From Rahnella inusitata_A (GTDB lineage Bacteria > Pseudomonadota > Gammaproteobacteria > Enterobacterales > Enterobacteriaceae), in NCBI RefSeq assembly GCF_965118895.1, contig NZ_CBCPJJ010000022.1, positions 1 through 64,000 of the forward strand: a stretch of DNA of 64,000 nucleotides. The letters are read 5' to 3'. The notes beneath the pieces were generated by a model. It made no database searches. It had not been told where the DNA came from and saw only the letters and a program-made list of their open reading frames with translations. The translations under genes were made by a program, and so were the position numbers. Shown here one piece after another: positions 24,226 through 31,961 of the stretch (position 1 is the first letter of the stretch; every line of letters begins with the position of its first letter).

Positions 24226-24690
24226 TTATTCTTCCTTGAATGACTGTGAAAAATTAGGGATTATGGTCACACAGCGTTGAGGATCAATTACATAATAACG
24301 CTTAAGGTTTTCTTGTGGGCAGTGAGTATAGGATGAGGATAACAATAAAAAATAAAAAACCCACATACCGATATAAGATATAACAACAGTAATTACACTA
24401 AAAATGAGAAATATAAAACCAATAACAGTTTGTTTTTTCGGGGGTATGAAACCTTTAGAGAAAAGGCCACGAAGTGAAAAGAAGAAACCATAGATAAAAA
24501 GTGGTACGCCTCCCACAATCACAACACTTTGACGTTCAAATTTTATAATATCAGACTGTCTGAAAAATGATCTGATCTGATAAACCTCATCACCAAATAT
24601 TACGGAGATAATAAAACCAGCTGATAGCAAGGCCAGTAAAAACAAACACGATTTGTATAAAACCCAGCCTTTCACATTATACTTTACCAT
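24226..24690 (-). CDS. Putative membrane immunity protein of the Hcp-linked effector
   Basis: A 154-residue polytopic inner-membrane protein with about four helices (near residues 13-31, 51-68, 85-115) and a short Cys-containing tail (CPQENLKRYYVIDPQRCVTI). It lies 9 bases downstream of the candidate effector in the same direction. Composition is strongly AT-rich. Immunity to pore-forming toxins is usually given by such small multi-helix membrane proteins, which fits the features of the upstream product. The role is inferred from order and topology; I do not recognise the family. Confidence 0.6.
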   Translation of the reverse strand: MVKYNVKGWVLYKSCLFLLALLSAGFIISVIFGDEVYQIRSFFRQSDIIKFERQSVVIVGGVPLFIYGFFFSLRGLFSKGFIPPKKQTVIGFIFLIFSVITVVISYIGMWVFYFLLLSSSYTHCPQENLKRYYVIDPQRCVTIIPNFSQSFKEE

Positions 24691-24699
24691 TTGCTTTAC

Positions 24700-25578
24700 T
24701 CATAAAAATAATTCGTTAATTAATGAATTCGCGTGTTTAAAATTCCATTCAGTTATCTTTTGATACTCGATATATGTTTTTCGTAACTGTTTTTTAAGAG
24801 AAACTGATAATCCAAAATCGTCATCTTTTTCGTTTAATTTTTTGTTTAAGTAAAAACCAGCAACGATAACAACAGTTACAGTAAAAACTACTGGCGCACT
24901 GACTAATGTACATATTCCAGCTACAACCCCAATAACTACACTCGCCACCACAATCTTTGCCGCGTCCATGGTGATATCGCCGAGAAAATCCACCAGATCA
25001 TAGTCGGATTTAAATATCAGTTCGATGGCACGCCACGCCAGCGAGGCAAAGATACAGAATTTTGTCCCTTTCATCAGGGCACTGCCCAGCCCGCGTATGC
25101 CGATCCCCATTTCCAGCATCTGCGGGTTATTGACGGCGTATCGGGTGCCTTCCAAAATCCGGCGTAGTCCGGGATGGCCAGTAATTTTTATGTAGGATTT
25201 GCCTTTGAAAGTGTATTCAATTGCCCTGATCCCCGCCGACTTCAGGCGAAACACAATATCACCTGCCGAGTTTCGAAAGGTCATCAAAAGCCCGATACTG
25301 CGCGTCCCCTCCAAAATGTCCTTGATATTACCCGGTGCAGCAATGTAACTAAAAAATGTGTCTGCACGCCCGAAAAGCTCATCGGTGACTTGCTGCGCTT
25401 CTTCTAATGTCAGCAACATGATGTAACGGTTTTCGGTAATAAAGCTGCCATTCATGGCAGCCATATCCCGTTGCATTGGATTCACACTTGGGAAAGAATT
25501 GAAAGATTCCTCACCCTGCAAAATCCGCTTGCCTTCATTTACCCGCCGCCAGTATTTCTTATCTCTGAGTTCTGACAT
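24700..25578 (-). CDS. Candidate T6SS effector with C-terminal membrane-inserting hairpin
   Basis: A 292-residue protein encoded 14 bases after hcp, with its own ribosome site (AGGG, seven bases before ATG 25578). The N-terminal half is soluble. A hydrophobic helix (FCIFASLAWRAIELIF, 174-189) is followed by a long hydrophobic hairpin at about 208-244 (IVVASVVIGVVAGICTLVSA, then PVVFTVTVVIVAGFYL) and a basic, helical tail. There is no signal peptide. This layout recalls colicin-like pore formers. The 3' half is more AT-rich than the 5' half, suggesting a conserved carrier part joined to a variable toxin part. The function is inferred, not recognised by family. Confidence 0.6.
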   Translation of the reverse strand: MSELRDKKYWRRVNEGKRILQGEESFNSFPSVNPMQRDMAAMNGSFITENRYIMLLTLEEAQQVTDELFGRADTFFSYIAAPGNIKDILEGTRSIGLLMTFRNSAGDIVFRLKSAGIRAIEYTFKGKSYIKITGHPGLRRILEGTRYAVNNPQMLEMGIGIRGLGSALMKGTKFCIFASLAWRAIELIFKSDYDLVDFLGDITMDAAKIVVASVVIGVVAGICTLVSAPVVFTVTVVIVAGFYLNKKLNEKDDDFGLSVSLKKQLRKTYIEYQKITEWNFKHANSLINELFL

Positions 25579-25592
25579 ATTTTCATCCCTGA

Positions 25593-26072
25593 TTATAAAA
25601 CCCGTTCATTCCATAAACTGTACGCGCTGGTGCCCGCAATACAGTGTTCCCAGGTGATCGTTTCATAGCTGAAACTAACTCTTTCCTGTGGTTCGGCCTC
25701 ACCCTCGAGAATGCTGTGTGGAACAATAAAATCGATATTGGTGATCCGGGCACCCGTTAATTTCACCTTGAAATAGGCTTCGTTCATCCCTGTTTTGTTG
25801 GTGCGGTGCATTTCTAAATCACAAGTCAGAAGCTCATTCTCTGAAATGGCTTTTCCCAGCAGTGGTGTAGATTTATCTATCGGCTTCAGAATAGTGAGTT
25901 CGTGATGATTAACGTTCTGAGCGCGGGATAAGGTATGTTTAAGGCTGTAAACCATGATTTGGTTAATATGTCCAATTTGGGCTTTATTACCAATAGAGTC
26001 CATTGATGAACAACCGCCAGAGATCAATCCCTGCGTTTGTCCATTGAGCGTGAGATAAGTCAGGCTGGCCAT
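25593..26072 (-). CDS. hcp: Hcp family type VI secretion tube protein
   Basis: A 159-residue Hcp homologue: starts MASLTYLTLNGQTQGLISGG and contains VYSLKHTLSRAQNVNHHELTI in pieces typical of Hcp, with the late motif ERVSFSYETITWEH. Hcp hexamers stack into the tube fired by the type VI secretion apparatus and can carry small effectors in their lumen. AAGGGA lies six bases upstream of ATG 26072. No other T6SS structural genes are in the window, so this is an orphan hcp with downstream cargo and immunity genes. Confidence 0.92.
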   Translation of the reverse strand: MASLTYLTLNGQTQGLISGGCSSMDSIGNKAQIGHINQIMVYSLKHTLSRAQNVNHHELTILKPIDKSTPLLGKAISENELLTCDLEMHRTNKTGMNEAYFKVKLTGARITNIDFIVPHSILEGEAEPQERVSFSYETITWEHCIAGTSAYSLWNERVL

Positions 26073-26438
26073 GTAAGTCCCTTACAAGTGATGAGTGATA
26101 ACATTTCAACTATGCAATCCGGACTTAATTTTGTTCCTGCCTTTTTGATAATGCAATGACTTTATTATTCTGCAAACCTGAGTATTTAAAAATATTCATG
26201 ACATCAATAATGCATTCGACAAAGATATAATTTATCACTTTTAACTAACAGTGACGGATATATGATTATTTAGAAGGTAAATGGAAAGAGTAATGAAGAA
26301 AAGCCTGAACCCCCGATCGTTGATATCACTGGGGAATCAGGCTGTAAATCCGTGTGATCTGGTCGATTACAGAAATAACGATGTCGAATGATCGATAATC
26401 TGCATCTGTTCTTTATTCTTAGCACTCCTTTGCCCGTA
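26073..26438. other. Intergenic region upstream of hcp
   Basis: AT-rich. It must contain the hcp promoter. An inverted repeat AGCCTGA...TCAGGCT (26302-26343) without a T-tract is visible. A 36-codon plus-strand ORF (26281-26391) spans it; its ribosome site is badly spaced and I do not count it as a gene. Confidence 0.4.
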
Positions 26439-27180
26439 TTACCCGGCGGAATTCTGTAACCAATATGCGTAAGGCACTGGCAGTACCGATTCCGGCTGGC
26501 TGATGTTCAGTTCACGCGCGGCAAGGAATGGCCAGTGTGGATGAGTCAGCAGCGTGCGCGCGATTTTCCAGCGTCCCGCCGTATTCATCGGTACGTATAT
26601 TGGTGTGAGGTGAGAGGAAGCTCTGGGCCAAAAAACCATGAGCGAAATGCAATTCCAGCCATTGAAAACCTGCGTCAACTGCGCGACGTGCCGCACTGGC
26701 AAAATTCTGTTGGGTTTGCTGAATATCTTCATGCGTCATTGCCCGAGGCACGTAGGCATCGCCGTGAATAAAAGGGATCGCACTTGGCGCAACCGGCACC
26801 CAGGCCTGCGGATCGTTTCTCTCCAGCGGCGCACCGCCCTGCCACGGCGGGGTGCAACCGGCTTTGCGCCCGGCGTGTCCGAGTTGGATGCCAGGTACTG
26901 CGCCCGCTTGCTTTATTGCAGATGCGGTTTTAGCAAAACCGTCAATGTGGGCGTCGCTCCACAAACCGGCGTCTCCCGGCGTGATACGCCCTTCCGGCGA
27001 TACAGCCGTGGCTTCGACCACCAGCAGCCCAACGCCGCCGCGCGCCAGCATGGTGTAATGTGTGTGGTGCCAGTCATTAAGTAAACCGTCCTGCGCCTGA
27101 TACTGACACATCGGCGATGCGGCGATCCGGTTACGGAGGGTGACGTCTTTTAGCGTAAAGGGTGTGAATAAAGTCGGCAT
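26439..27180 (-). pseudogene. NamA/YqjM-like ene-reductase with internal deletion and frameshift
   Basis: The first about 207 codons from ATG 27180 encode a typical old-yellow-enzyme N-terminus (LFTPFTLKDVTLRNRIAASP, PMCQYQAQDG, HFAHGFLAQSFLSPHTN, TDEYGGTLENRA), then a frame change ends the product at 26512. The true C-terminus (RTLLTHPHWPFLAARELNI, ending PYAYWLQN) follows immediately in another frame to a stop at 26439. The middle part, roughly 110-120 codons carrying the second half of the FMN barrel, is missing. The junction lies in a GCGCGC-rich stretch. The enzyme cannot fold normally, so the gene is dead. It is divergent from an AraC-type gene that is also internally deleted. Confidence 0.85.
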
Positions 27181-27360
27181 AACGTTCTCTGCTTATCGGG
27201 AAGAAGTAAGAAACAGTATCGACTTTTTATCCGCCGGATATCTTGTCAGATCCGCCGGGATAATTGCCTGAAATGATGAATATCCAGAAGGACGTCGCAA
27301 ACTCACTCTCGTGATGATAAGTTCTGTTCATCCTTCATTCTGCAATGTAAAGGCGGAAAA

Positions 27361-28101
27361 GTGTCAGATTTACGCCATAATATTGAAACTTCACCACTCG
27401 ATTCATTATCAGCTGCAATAGGCAATATTGCCCAAAACGACGGTGACTTTACTACGGCTATCGGTGCTTTATCGTTGCATCGTCGCAATACACCGACGTC
27501 GCCGGTGCACTGTATTTATCAGATGGGGCTGGGCGTGGTCGCGCAGGGCGCGAAGCAGATCATGCTGGCCGGTAAACCGACCTGCTACCGTGCCGGAGAG
27601 TCATTGCTGACGGCTGTGGATTTGCCGGTAGTTTCGCATGTCACGCAGGCAAGTGCGGAGCAGCCTTTTCTCGGTCTGATGCTGGTTTTGGACCCTCAAA
27701 CGGTGGCCCAGATGGCCGCCGTCATTCCCCCTGCGCTAGCTGTACGGGAAGCGCCAGTTACGCCTTTGTTGGTCGAACCGCTGGATCAGGCGCTGGCCGA
27801 TGCCCTGCTGCGACTGGTTAATTTACTGGCTGAACCGACGCTGATTGCGCATGTTGCCCCGCTTATCCAGCAGGAGATTATCGTGCGCTTACTGACCGGC
27901 CCCTACAGCAGCCAAATGCGCCAAATGGCGACGAAGGGCACGTCGGGTCAGCAGATGATGAATAAAAATCTGGATGCCAGCAGCGCCGCGTTGTTTGTTG
28001 GCTATGAAAGCGCCTCGCAGTTCAGCCGCGAGTACAGCCGTGAGTTTGGGGAATCGCCGCTGCGGGATATCCGTCGCTTGCGTACGGAAGGGGAAAGCTG
28101 A
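27361..28101 (+). CDS. AraC-family regulator lacking part of its DNA-binding domain
   Basis: A 246-residue product; relatives with this N-terminal domain (AraC_N type) have about 300. Residues 1-195 are the effector/dimer domain (PVHCIYQMGLGVVAQGAKQI) and the end is the second HTH (VGYESASQFSREYSREFGES). Between GTSGQQ and MMNKNLDASSA about 50-55 residues are missing in frame, including the whole first HTH helix pair (the segment that normally runs from GQQ...ISWL to ...RRL). It starts at GTG 27361 with AGGCGG upstream. Such a protein would not bind DNA normally and may be a relic. It is divergent from the broken ene-reductase it probably controlled. Confidence 0.8.
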   Translation: MSDLRHNIETSPLDSLSAAIGNIAQNDGDFTTAIGALSLHRRNTPTSPVHCIYQMGLGVVAQGAKQIMLAGKPTCYRAGESLLTAVDLPVVSHVTQASAEQPFLGLMLVLDPQTVAQMAAVIPPALAVREAPVTPLLVEPLDQALADALLRLVNLLAEPTLIAHVAPLIQQEIIVRLLTGPYSSQMRQMATKGTSGQQMMNKNLDASSAALFVGYESASQFSREYSREFGESPLRDIRRLRTEGES

Positions 28102-28111
28102 ACGCCATAAA

Positions 28112-28139
28112 AAAGGGGAGATATCACTATCTCCCCTTT
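28112..28139. terminator. Bidirectional rho-independent terminator
   Basis: A 12-bp stem AAAGGGGAGATA / TATCTCCCCTTT with a 4-base loop between converging genes, with A and T ends on both strands. Confidence 0.8.
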
Positions 28140-28159
28140 GTAATTCACTGACTTAATGA

Positions 28160-29179
28160 TTAATGACGCTGATGCGTGAACACCGGTTCAGGTTGAGTAC
28201 GACGACCCAACATGCCCATTGCACCGGCCAGAACGGCTTCGACGATCAACATAAAGAAGGTGAACCAGCTGGCTTTAGCGGTCGCGGCAGCCGCTTTTTC
28301 ACCGGCTTCACGGGCTTTCTGCTCAGCCTGCTTTTTCAGTTCTTCGTATTTCGCACGTGCCTGCTGATAGGTTTGTTCAGCCTGGCTCACAATCTGATCG
28401 ACTTCCTGATCGCTTTTACCCGTACGTGCTTTGATGATATTTTTCAGCGCATCGCGGTCAGCTGCCTGGAATGTCGCTTCATTGCGCGAGATCAGACCTT
28501 TAATAAAGTTAGTCAGATCGGCATCAGCGGTTTGTGGATGGTTCGCGGTATCATTGGCCTGAGTCTGCGCATTATTCGCCTCACCTTCGGCTTTATTTTG
28601 CAAATTCTCTGGCTGTAATTCCGGCTTACCGGTCTGACGCAGCGTAGTTTCAAGTTCGTTCTGCAAACTGTCGAGATTAATATTATTCTCGCCCAGTTTC
28701 TCTTTTACCATCTGAGTCACCGGCGGCGCGGCGGCGGATATTCCGCTACCTAACGTTTGCAACCCGGAACCCACCACGCTCATCGCACCGCTCATCGCAT
28801 TATTCACGACCACCAGCAGGAACCAGGCGCAGATCAGCGTGTTCACTCCGAACATCAGCAGGCCGTGCAAAGCACCTTCGCGCTGGGCCAGACGTCCGCT
28901 GGCATACGCACCGGCAGCAATAGAAATCAACATACTGGCGCCCGTCCAGATGGCGGCGCCGGTGCCAAGACCGTCCAGAGGATTTTGCTCTTTAAGCGGG
29001 TCAATTGTACTTGCACCCACGGCCGTACCCAATATCGATAACAGTAAATAGACCACCATCGAAATAATGACACCAGCAAAAATCGCGCTCCACGAAATAC
29101 GCTTCAGTGGAACGTTGTTCACCGGCTCAACCACGGTATTATTGTAATGACCTGGTGCAGGGGTTGGGTTTTCAATCAT
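28160..29179 (-). CDS. Membrane protein with long coiled-coil loop
   Basis: A 339-residue inner-membrane protein. Four hydrophobic segments lie in residues 25-140 (SAIFAGVIISMVVYLLLSIL first), followed by a long hydrophilic, Gln/Asn/Glu-rich region (about 165-300) with coiled-coil character (YQQARAKYEELKKQAEQKA), and a last helix near the C-terminus (ASWFTFFMLIVEAVLAGAMG). I chose ATG 29179 (GGAGAG upstream); the longer frame starts without a ribosome site. I do not recognise a named family; similar proteins are annotated only as membrane proteins. It is a single-gene unit. Confidence 0.75.
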   Translation of the reverse strand: MIENPTPAPGHYNNTVVEPVNNVPLKRISWSAIFAGVIISMVVYLLLSILGTAVGASTIDPLKEQNPLDGLGTGAAIWTGASMLISIAAGAYASGRLAQREGALHGLLMFGVNTLICAWFLLVVVNNAMSGAMSVVGSGLQTLGSGISAAAPPVTQMVKEKLGENNINLDSLQNELETTLRQTGKPELQPENLQNKAEGEANNAQTQANDTANHPQTADADLTNFIKGLISRNEATFQAADRDALKNIIKARTGKSDQEVDQIVSQAEQTYQQARAKYEELKKQAEQKAREAGEKAAAATAKASWFTFFMLIVEAVLAGAMGMLGRRTQPEPVFTHQRH

Positions 29180-29563
29180 TTTGATCTCTCCATTTATTAC
29201 CAGACTTTTCGTTATAAAAATGCAAATCAGGTACGTTAAACTCCTAAGAACCACCGCTAAAGCCAGAATTAAATATAAAAGCTGACATCAGCTTAAATAA
29301 GGTTAGCTATAAAACGGGAAATTTCCTCTGTGCTGCCTGAAATTACGCAGACGTTTTAGCAAAAAATGTCAAAAACTCATTAAAAATCATTATTCATTCG
29401 CATTGAAACTATTTCGGAAATTTATTAATGAAGTGGGTTTTTCGGCGATGTTCACACAACAATATAAGGGGTTTATCTGCTACGTTTTGCCGCTCAGCGT
29501 CTACGCTTAGCTGCTACGGTAGGAACGATTCTCAGATAAATTCCTCATAAAATAAGGACAGAT
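29180..29563. other. Divergent intergenic region
   Basis: About 380 bases between two divergent genes, AT-rich in its first half. It must contain both promoters. A short imperfect repeat with CTACG/TACGC motifs lies at about 29480-29520. No gene or RNA recognised. Confidence 0.4.
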
Positions 29564-30241
29564 ATGACTGACACATCAAAAGCACTCATCATTGGCGCAT
29601 CACGAGGCATCGGCTTAGGCGTAGTGAACGTACTGGCGGAACGTGGCTGGCAGGTGACGGCGACCACGCGGGATGCGGTACCCGCGGGCAGCCCCGAATC
29701 GGCTGAGTGGGTGAAGCTGGATATCAACAATCCCGACCAGCGTACCGCGATAAAAGATGCGCTTTCGGAAAGCACATTCGATCTGATTTTCGTCAATGCA
29801 GGCGCATTCGGCCCGGCCAGTCAGGATGTGAATCAGGCCAGCGACGACGAGATTATCAGACTGTTCATGACCAACACCTTCTCGCCGGTGCGGTGCGCGA
29901 CGGAGCTGCTGCCGCTGCTCAAACCGAAAACCGGCGTACTGGCGCTGATGACTTCGGAACTGGCCAGCCTGAACGAAAACGAAGTTGCCACCTATCCGCT
30001 CTACTCCGCCAGTAAAGCGGCGCTTAATATGCTGACCCGTCCGCTGAAGGAAGAAACTGAAAAGCACGGTCAGACGTTGTTGTCTGTCCATCCGGGCTGG
30101 GTGCAGACCGACATGGGCGGCGAGAATGCCACACTGACCATAGAACAAAGCACCACCGGTATTGTCGATGTGTTCGAAAAATGGCGCGGCAAAGGCGGCC
30201 ATCACTTCGTTGAGTATTCCGGACGAGAGCTTCGCTGGTAA
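29564..30241 (+). CDS. SDR-family oxidoreductase
   Basis: A 225-residue short-chain dehydrogenase: NAD(P)-binding IGASRGIGLG at residues 9-18, NAG at about 86 and the catalytic YSASK at about 146-150. Closest in style to the C-factor/YciK-like group of small SDRs. The substrate is unknown. AAGGACAG is seven bases before ATG 29564. It is a single gene followed by a terminator at 30279. Confidence 0.85.
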   Translation: MTDTSKALIIGASRGIGLGVVNVLAERGWQVTATTRDAVPAGSPESAEWVKLDINNPDQRTAIKDALSESTFDLIFVNAGAFGPASQDVNQASDDEIIRLFMTNTFSPVRCATELLPLLKPKTGVLALMTSELASLNENEVATYPLYSASKAALNMLTRPLKEETEKHGQTLLSVHPGWVQTDMGGENATLTIEQSTTGIVDVFEKWRGKGGHHFVEYSGRELRW

Positions 30242-30278
30242 GCGAAGACCAAAGACACACTTTTATCTGATTTTATTT

Positions 30279-30307
30279 ATAGCCATTTTGCGATGGCTAT
30301 TTTTTTG
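30279..30307 (+). terminator. Rho-independent terminator of the 29564 gene
   Basis: Stem ATAGCCAT / ATGGCTAT with loop TTTGCG and eight T residues. Confidence 0.85.
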
Positions 30308-30436
30308 ATCTCACTTTTCATGATAAAACAGCCCGTCACTTTGTTAATTATTTGTATCCACAATAATTGCCGGGCTAGTTTGTAGCACAGTACAAAACAG
30401 ACGCGGCAGCATAATCTATTCTTTCAGGGATTTACC

Positions 30437-31672
30437 ATGCCATCACCCTCCGTGAATTCGGACTCGCTGTTACAACACCGTTCGTTTGTTGCATTCTGGG
30501 TAGCCCGCGCGTCATCCAGTTTTGGTTTTCAGATGCTGTCGATTGTCGTCAGCTGGCAGATTTATTCAATAACGGGCCGGGCGTTTGATCTCGGGCTGAT
30601 CGGGCTGGTGCAGTTTTTGCCTTCCGTCCTGCTGGCGCTGGTCGCCGGTCATGTGGCGGACCAGTTCGACCGCCGCCGCGTGGTGCTGCTGGGCCAAATC
30701 GCCGAATGGGTGGCGATTGTCGCGCTGGCGTATCTGACCCTGACCCATCACGTTAACGAAGTCGTGATCCTCAGCCTGATATTTATTATTTCCACCGCCA
30801 AAGCGATGGAAGCGCCGTCGTTGCAGTCGATGCTGCCTGCGCTGGTGCCGCCGCATTTGCTGGCACGCGCGATGGCGGCTAACAGCGTATCCGGTCAGGC
30901 TGCGGCGATGGTCGGCCCGGCGCTTGGCGGTTTTCTGTATGTTGCAGGAGCCGGTGTCGCCTACTCGGCGTGTGCGGCGCTGTATCTGCTCTCCATCGTG
31001 ATGGTCAGTCGTTTACGTTATGAACATACTCCGCCGCGCCGCGTGCCCGCGACCTTTAAAACGTTGTTCGCTGGTATCGGGTTTATTCGCAACCGCCCTG
31101 ACGTGCTGGGCGTGATTTCTCTCGACCTGTTCGCCGTACTTCTCGGCGGCGCGACCGCCCTGCTGCCGATTTTTGCCCACGACATTCTGCATACCGGCCC
31201 GTGGGGGTTGGGTTTACTGCGCGGTGCGCCTGCAGTCGGCGGATTGATCGTCGGATTCTGGCTGAGCCACCGCGCGCTGAACCGCAACGTCGGCAAAATC
31301 ATGTTCGCCGCCGTCGCCGGTTTTGGTGCTGCTACGCTGGTCTTCGCCTTCTCGACGTCCCTCTGGCTGTCGATGCTGGCGCTGTTCGCTCTCGGCGGAT
31401 TCGATATGGTCAGCATGGTGATCCGCGGCGCGCTGGTACAGCTCGACACACCTGATGATATGCGCGGCCGCGTCAGTGCGGTGAATTCAATCTTCATCAA
31501 CACTTCGAATCAGCTCGGTGAATTCGAATCCGGTCTGATGGCCGCATGGCTCGGCGCGGTGCCCGCCGCAGCGATCGGTGGCGTCGGAACACTGATCGTC
31601 GTCGGGCTGTGGATGACGTGGTTCCCCGGCCTGCGTAAACGACAGAAGCTGGAGAATGAGGTAGCGGTTTAA
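30437..31672 (+). CDS. MFS exporter (EntS-like, MFS_3 group)
   Basis: A 411-residue protein with about 12 helices. VARASSSFGFQMLSIVVSWQ and ADQFDRRRVVLLGQ (motif A variant) are typical of the MFS_3/EntS group that exports siderophores or drugs. There is no siderophore gene nearby, so the substrate is open. CAGGGA lies seven bases before ATG 30437. It is transcribed ahead of the ABC-F unit, but a TATAAT box lies between them. Confidence 0.83.
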   Translation: MPSPSVNSDSLLQHRSFVAFWVARASSSFGFQMLSIVVSWQIYSITGRAFDLGLIGLVQFLPSVLLALVAGHVADQFDRRRVVLLGQIAEWVAIVALAYLTLTHHVNEVVILSLIFIISTAKAMEAPSLQSMLPALVPPHLLARAMAANSVSGQAAAMVGPALGGFLYVAGAGVAYSACAALYLLSIVMVSRLRYEHTPPRRVPATFKTLFAGIGFIRNRPDVLGVISLDLFAVLLGGATALLPIFAHDILHTGPWGLGLLRGAPAVGGLIVGFWLSHRALNRNVGKIMFAAVAGFGAATLVFAFSTSLWLSMLALFALGGFDMVSMVIRGALVQLDTPDDMRGRVSAVNSIFINTSNQLGEFESGLMAAWLGAVPAAAIGGVGTLIVVGLWMTWFPGLRKRQKLENEVAV

Positions 31673-31696
31673 TCCGTGGGGGACGAAATCCCGCAC

Positions 31697-31725
31697 TGGC
31701 AAAATCCCAAATCCCCCAATATAAT
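31697..31725 (+). promoter_or_regulatory. Promoter of the leader/ABC-F unit
   Basis: A perfect -10 box TATAAT at 31720-31725, with a weak -35 TGGCAA 17 bases upstream (31697-31702). Transcription would begin near 31732, about 30 bases before the leader-peptide start. Confidence 0.5.
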
Positions 31726-31765
31726 CAGCTCATTCATTCACCAACTTTATATAAGGAGGATTGCC

Positions 31766-31849
31766 ATGCTGACCCGTGAATTGTTTTTAACTTCACTCGT
31801 CCTTAGCGATCGTCATTGCTCAAGCGTTACCGGTATCGTGCTGCGATAA
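31766..31849 (+). CDS. Leader peptide of the ABC-F gene (27 residues)
   Basis: A short ORF with a near-consensus ribosome site (AAGGAGGA, five bases before ATG 31766). It encodes MLTRELFLTSLVLSDRHC and then SSVTGIVLR. It lies in the 5' leader, and its last codons and stop lie inside the RNA segments that form the alternative stems of the attenuator (31818-31919). This is the standard layout for ribosome-stalling control of antibiotic-resistance genes. Translation is strongly suggested by the ribosome site; the regulatory role is inference. Confidence 0.7.
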   Translation: MLTRELFLTSLVLSDRHCSSVTGIVLR

Positions 31850-31919
31850 CCTGCTTGAGCGAAGCTAACTGACAATCTGAGAACTTCCCTCCGGCTTACC
31901 GGTTATCGTCGGCTTTTTT
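31818..31919 (+). promoter_or_regulatory. Attenuator-like RNA with mutually exclusive stems
   Basis: Three pairings are visible. Stem A: GCTCAAGC (31818-31825) with GCTTGAGC (31853-31860), overlapping the end of the leader ORF. Stem B, antiterminator type: CGATAACC (31844-31851) with GGTTATCG (31901-31908). Stem C, terminator type: CCGGC (31891-31895) with GTCGG (31908-31912), then CTTTTTT. B overlaps both A and C, so a ribosome stalled on the leader would favour B and read-through into the ABC-F gene. Confidence 0.65.
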
Positions 31920-31961
31920 GACGAGAGGCATTTCTATGCCTGTAAACCTTGAGTAAGCATC

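Noticed and set aside
26302..26343. Hairpin AGCCTGA...TCAGGCT as a terminator
   Set aside because: The loop is long and no T-tract follows on either strand.
26281..26391. A 36-codon ORF upstream of hcp
   Set aside because: The ribosome site is only two bases from the ATG and the frame includes a GC-rich inverted repeat.
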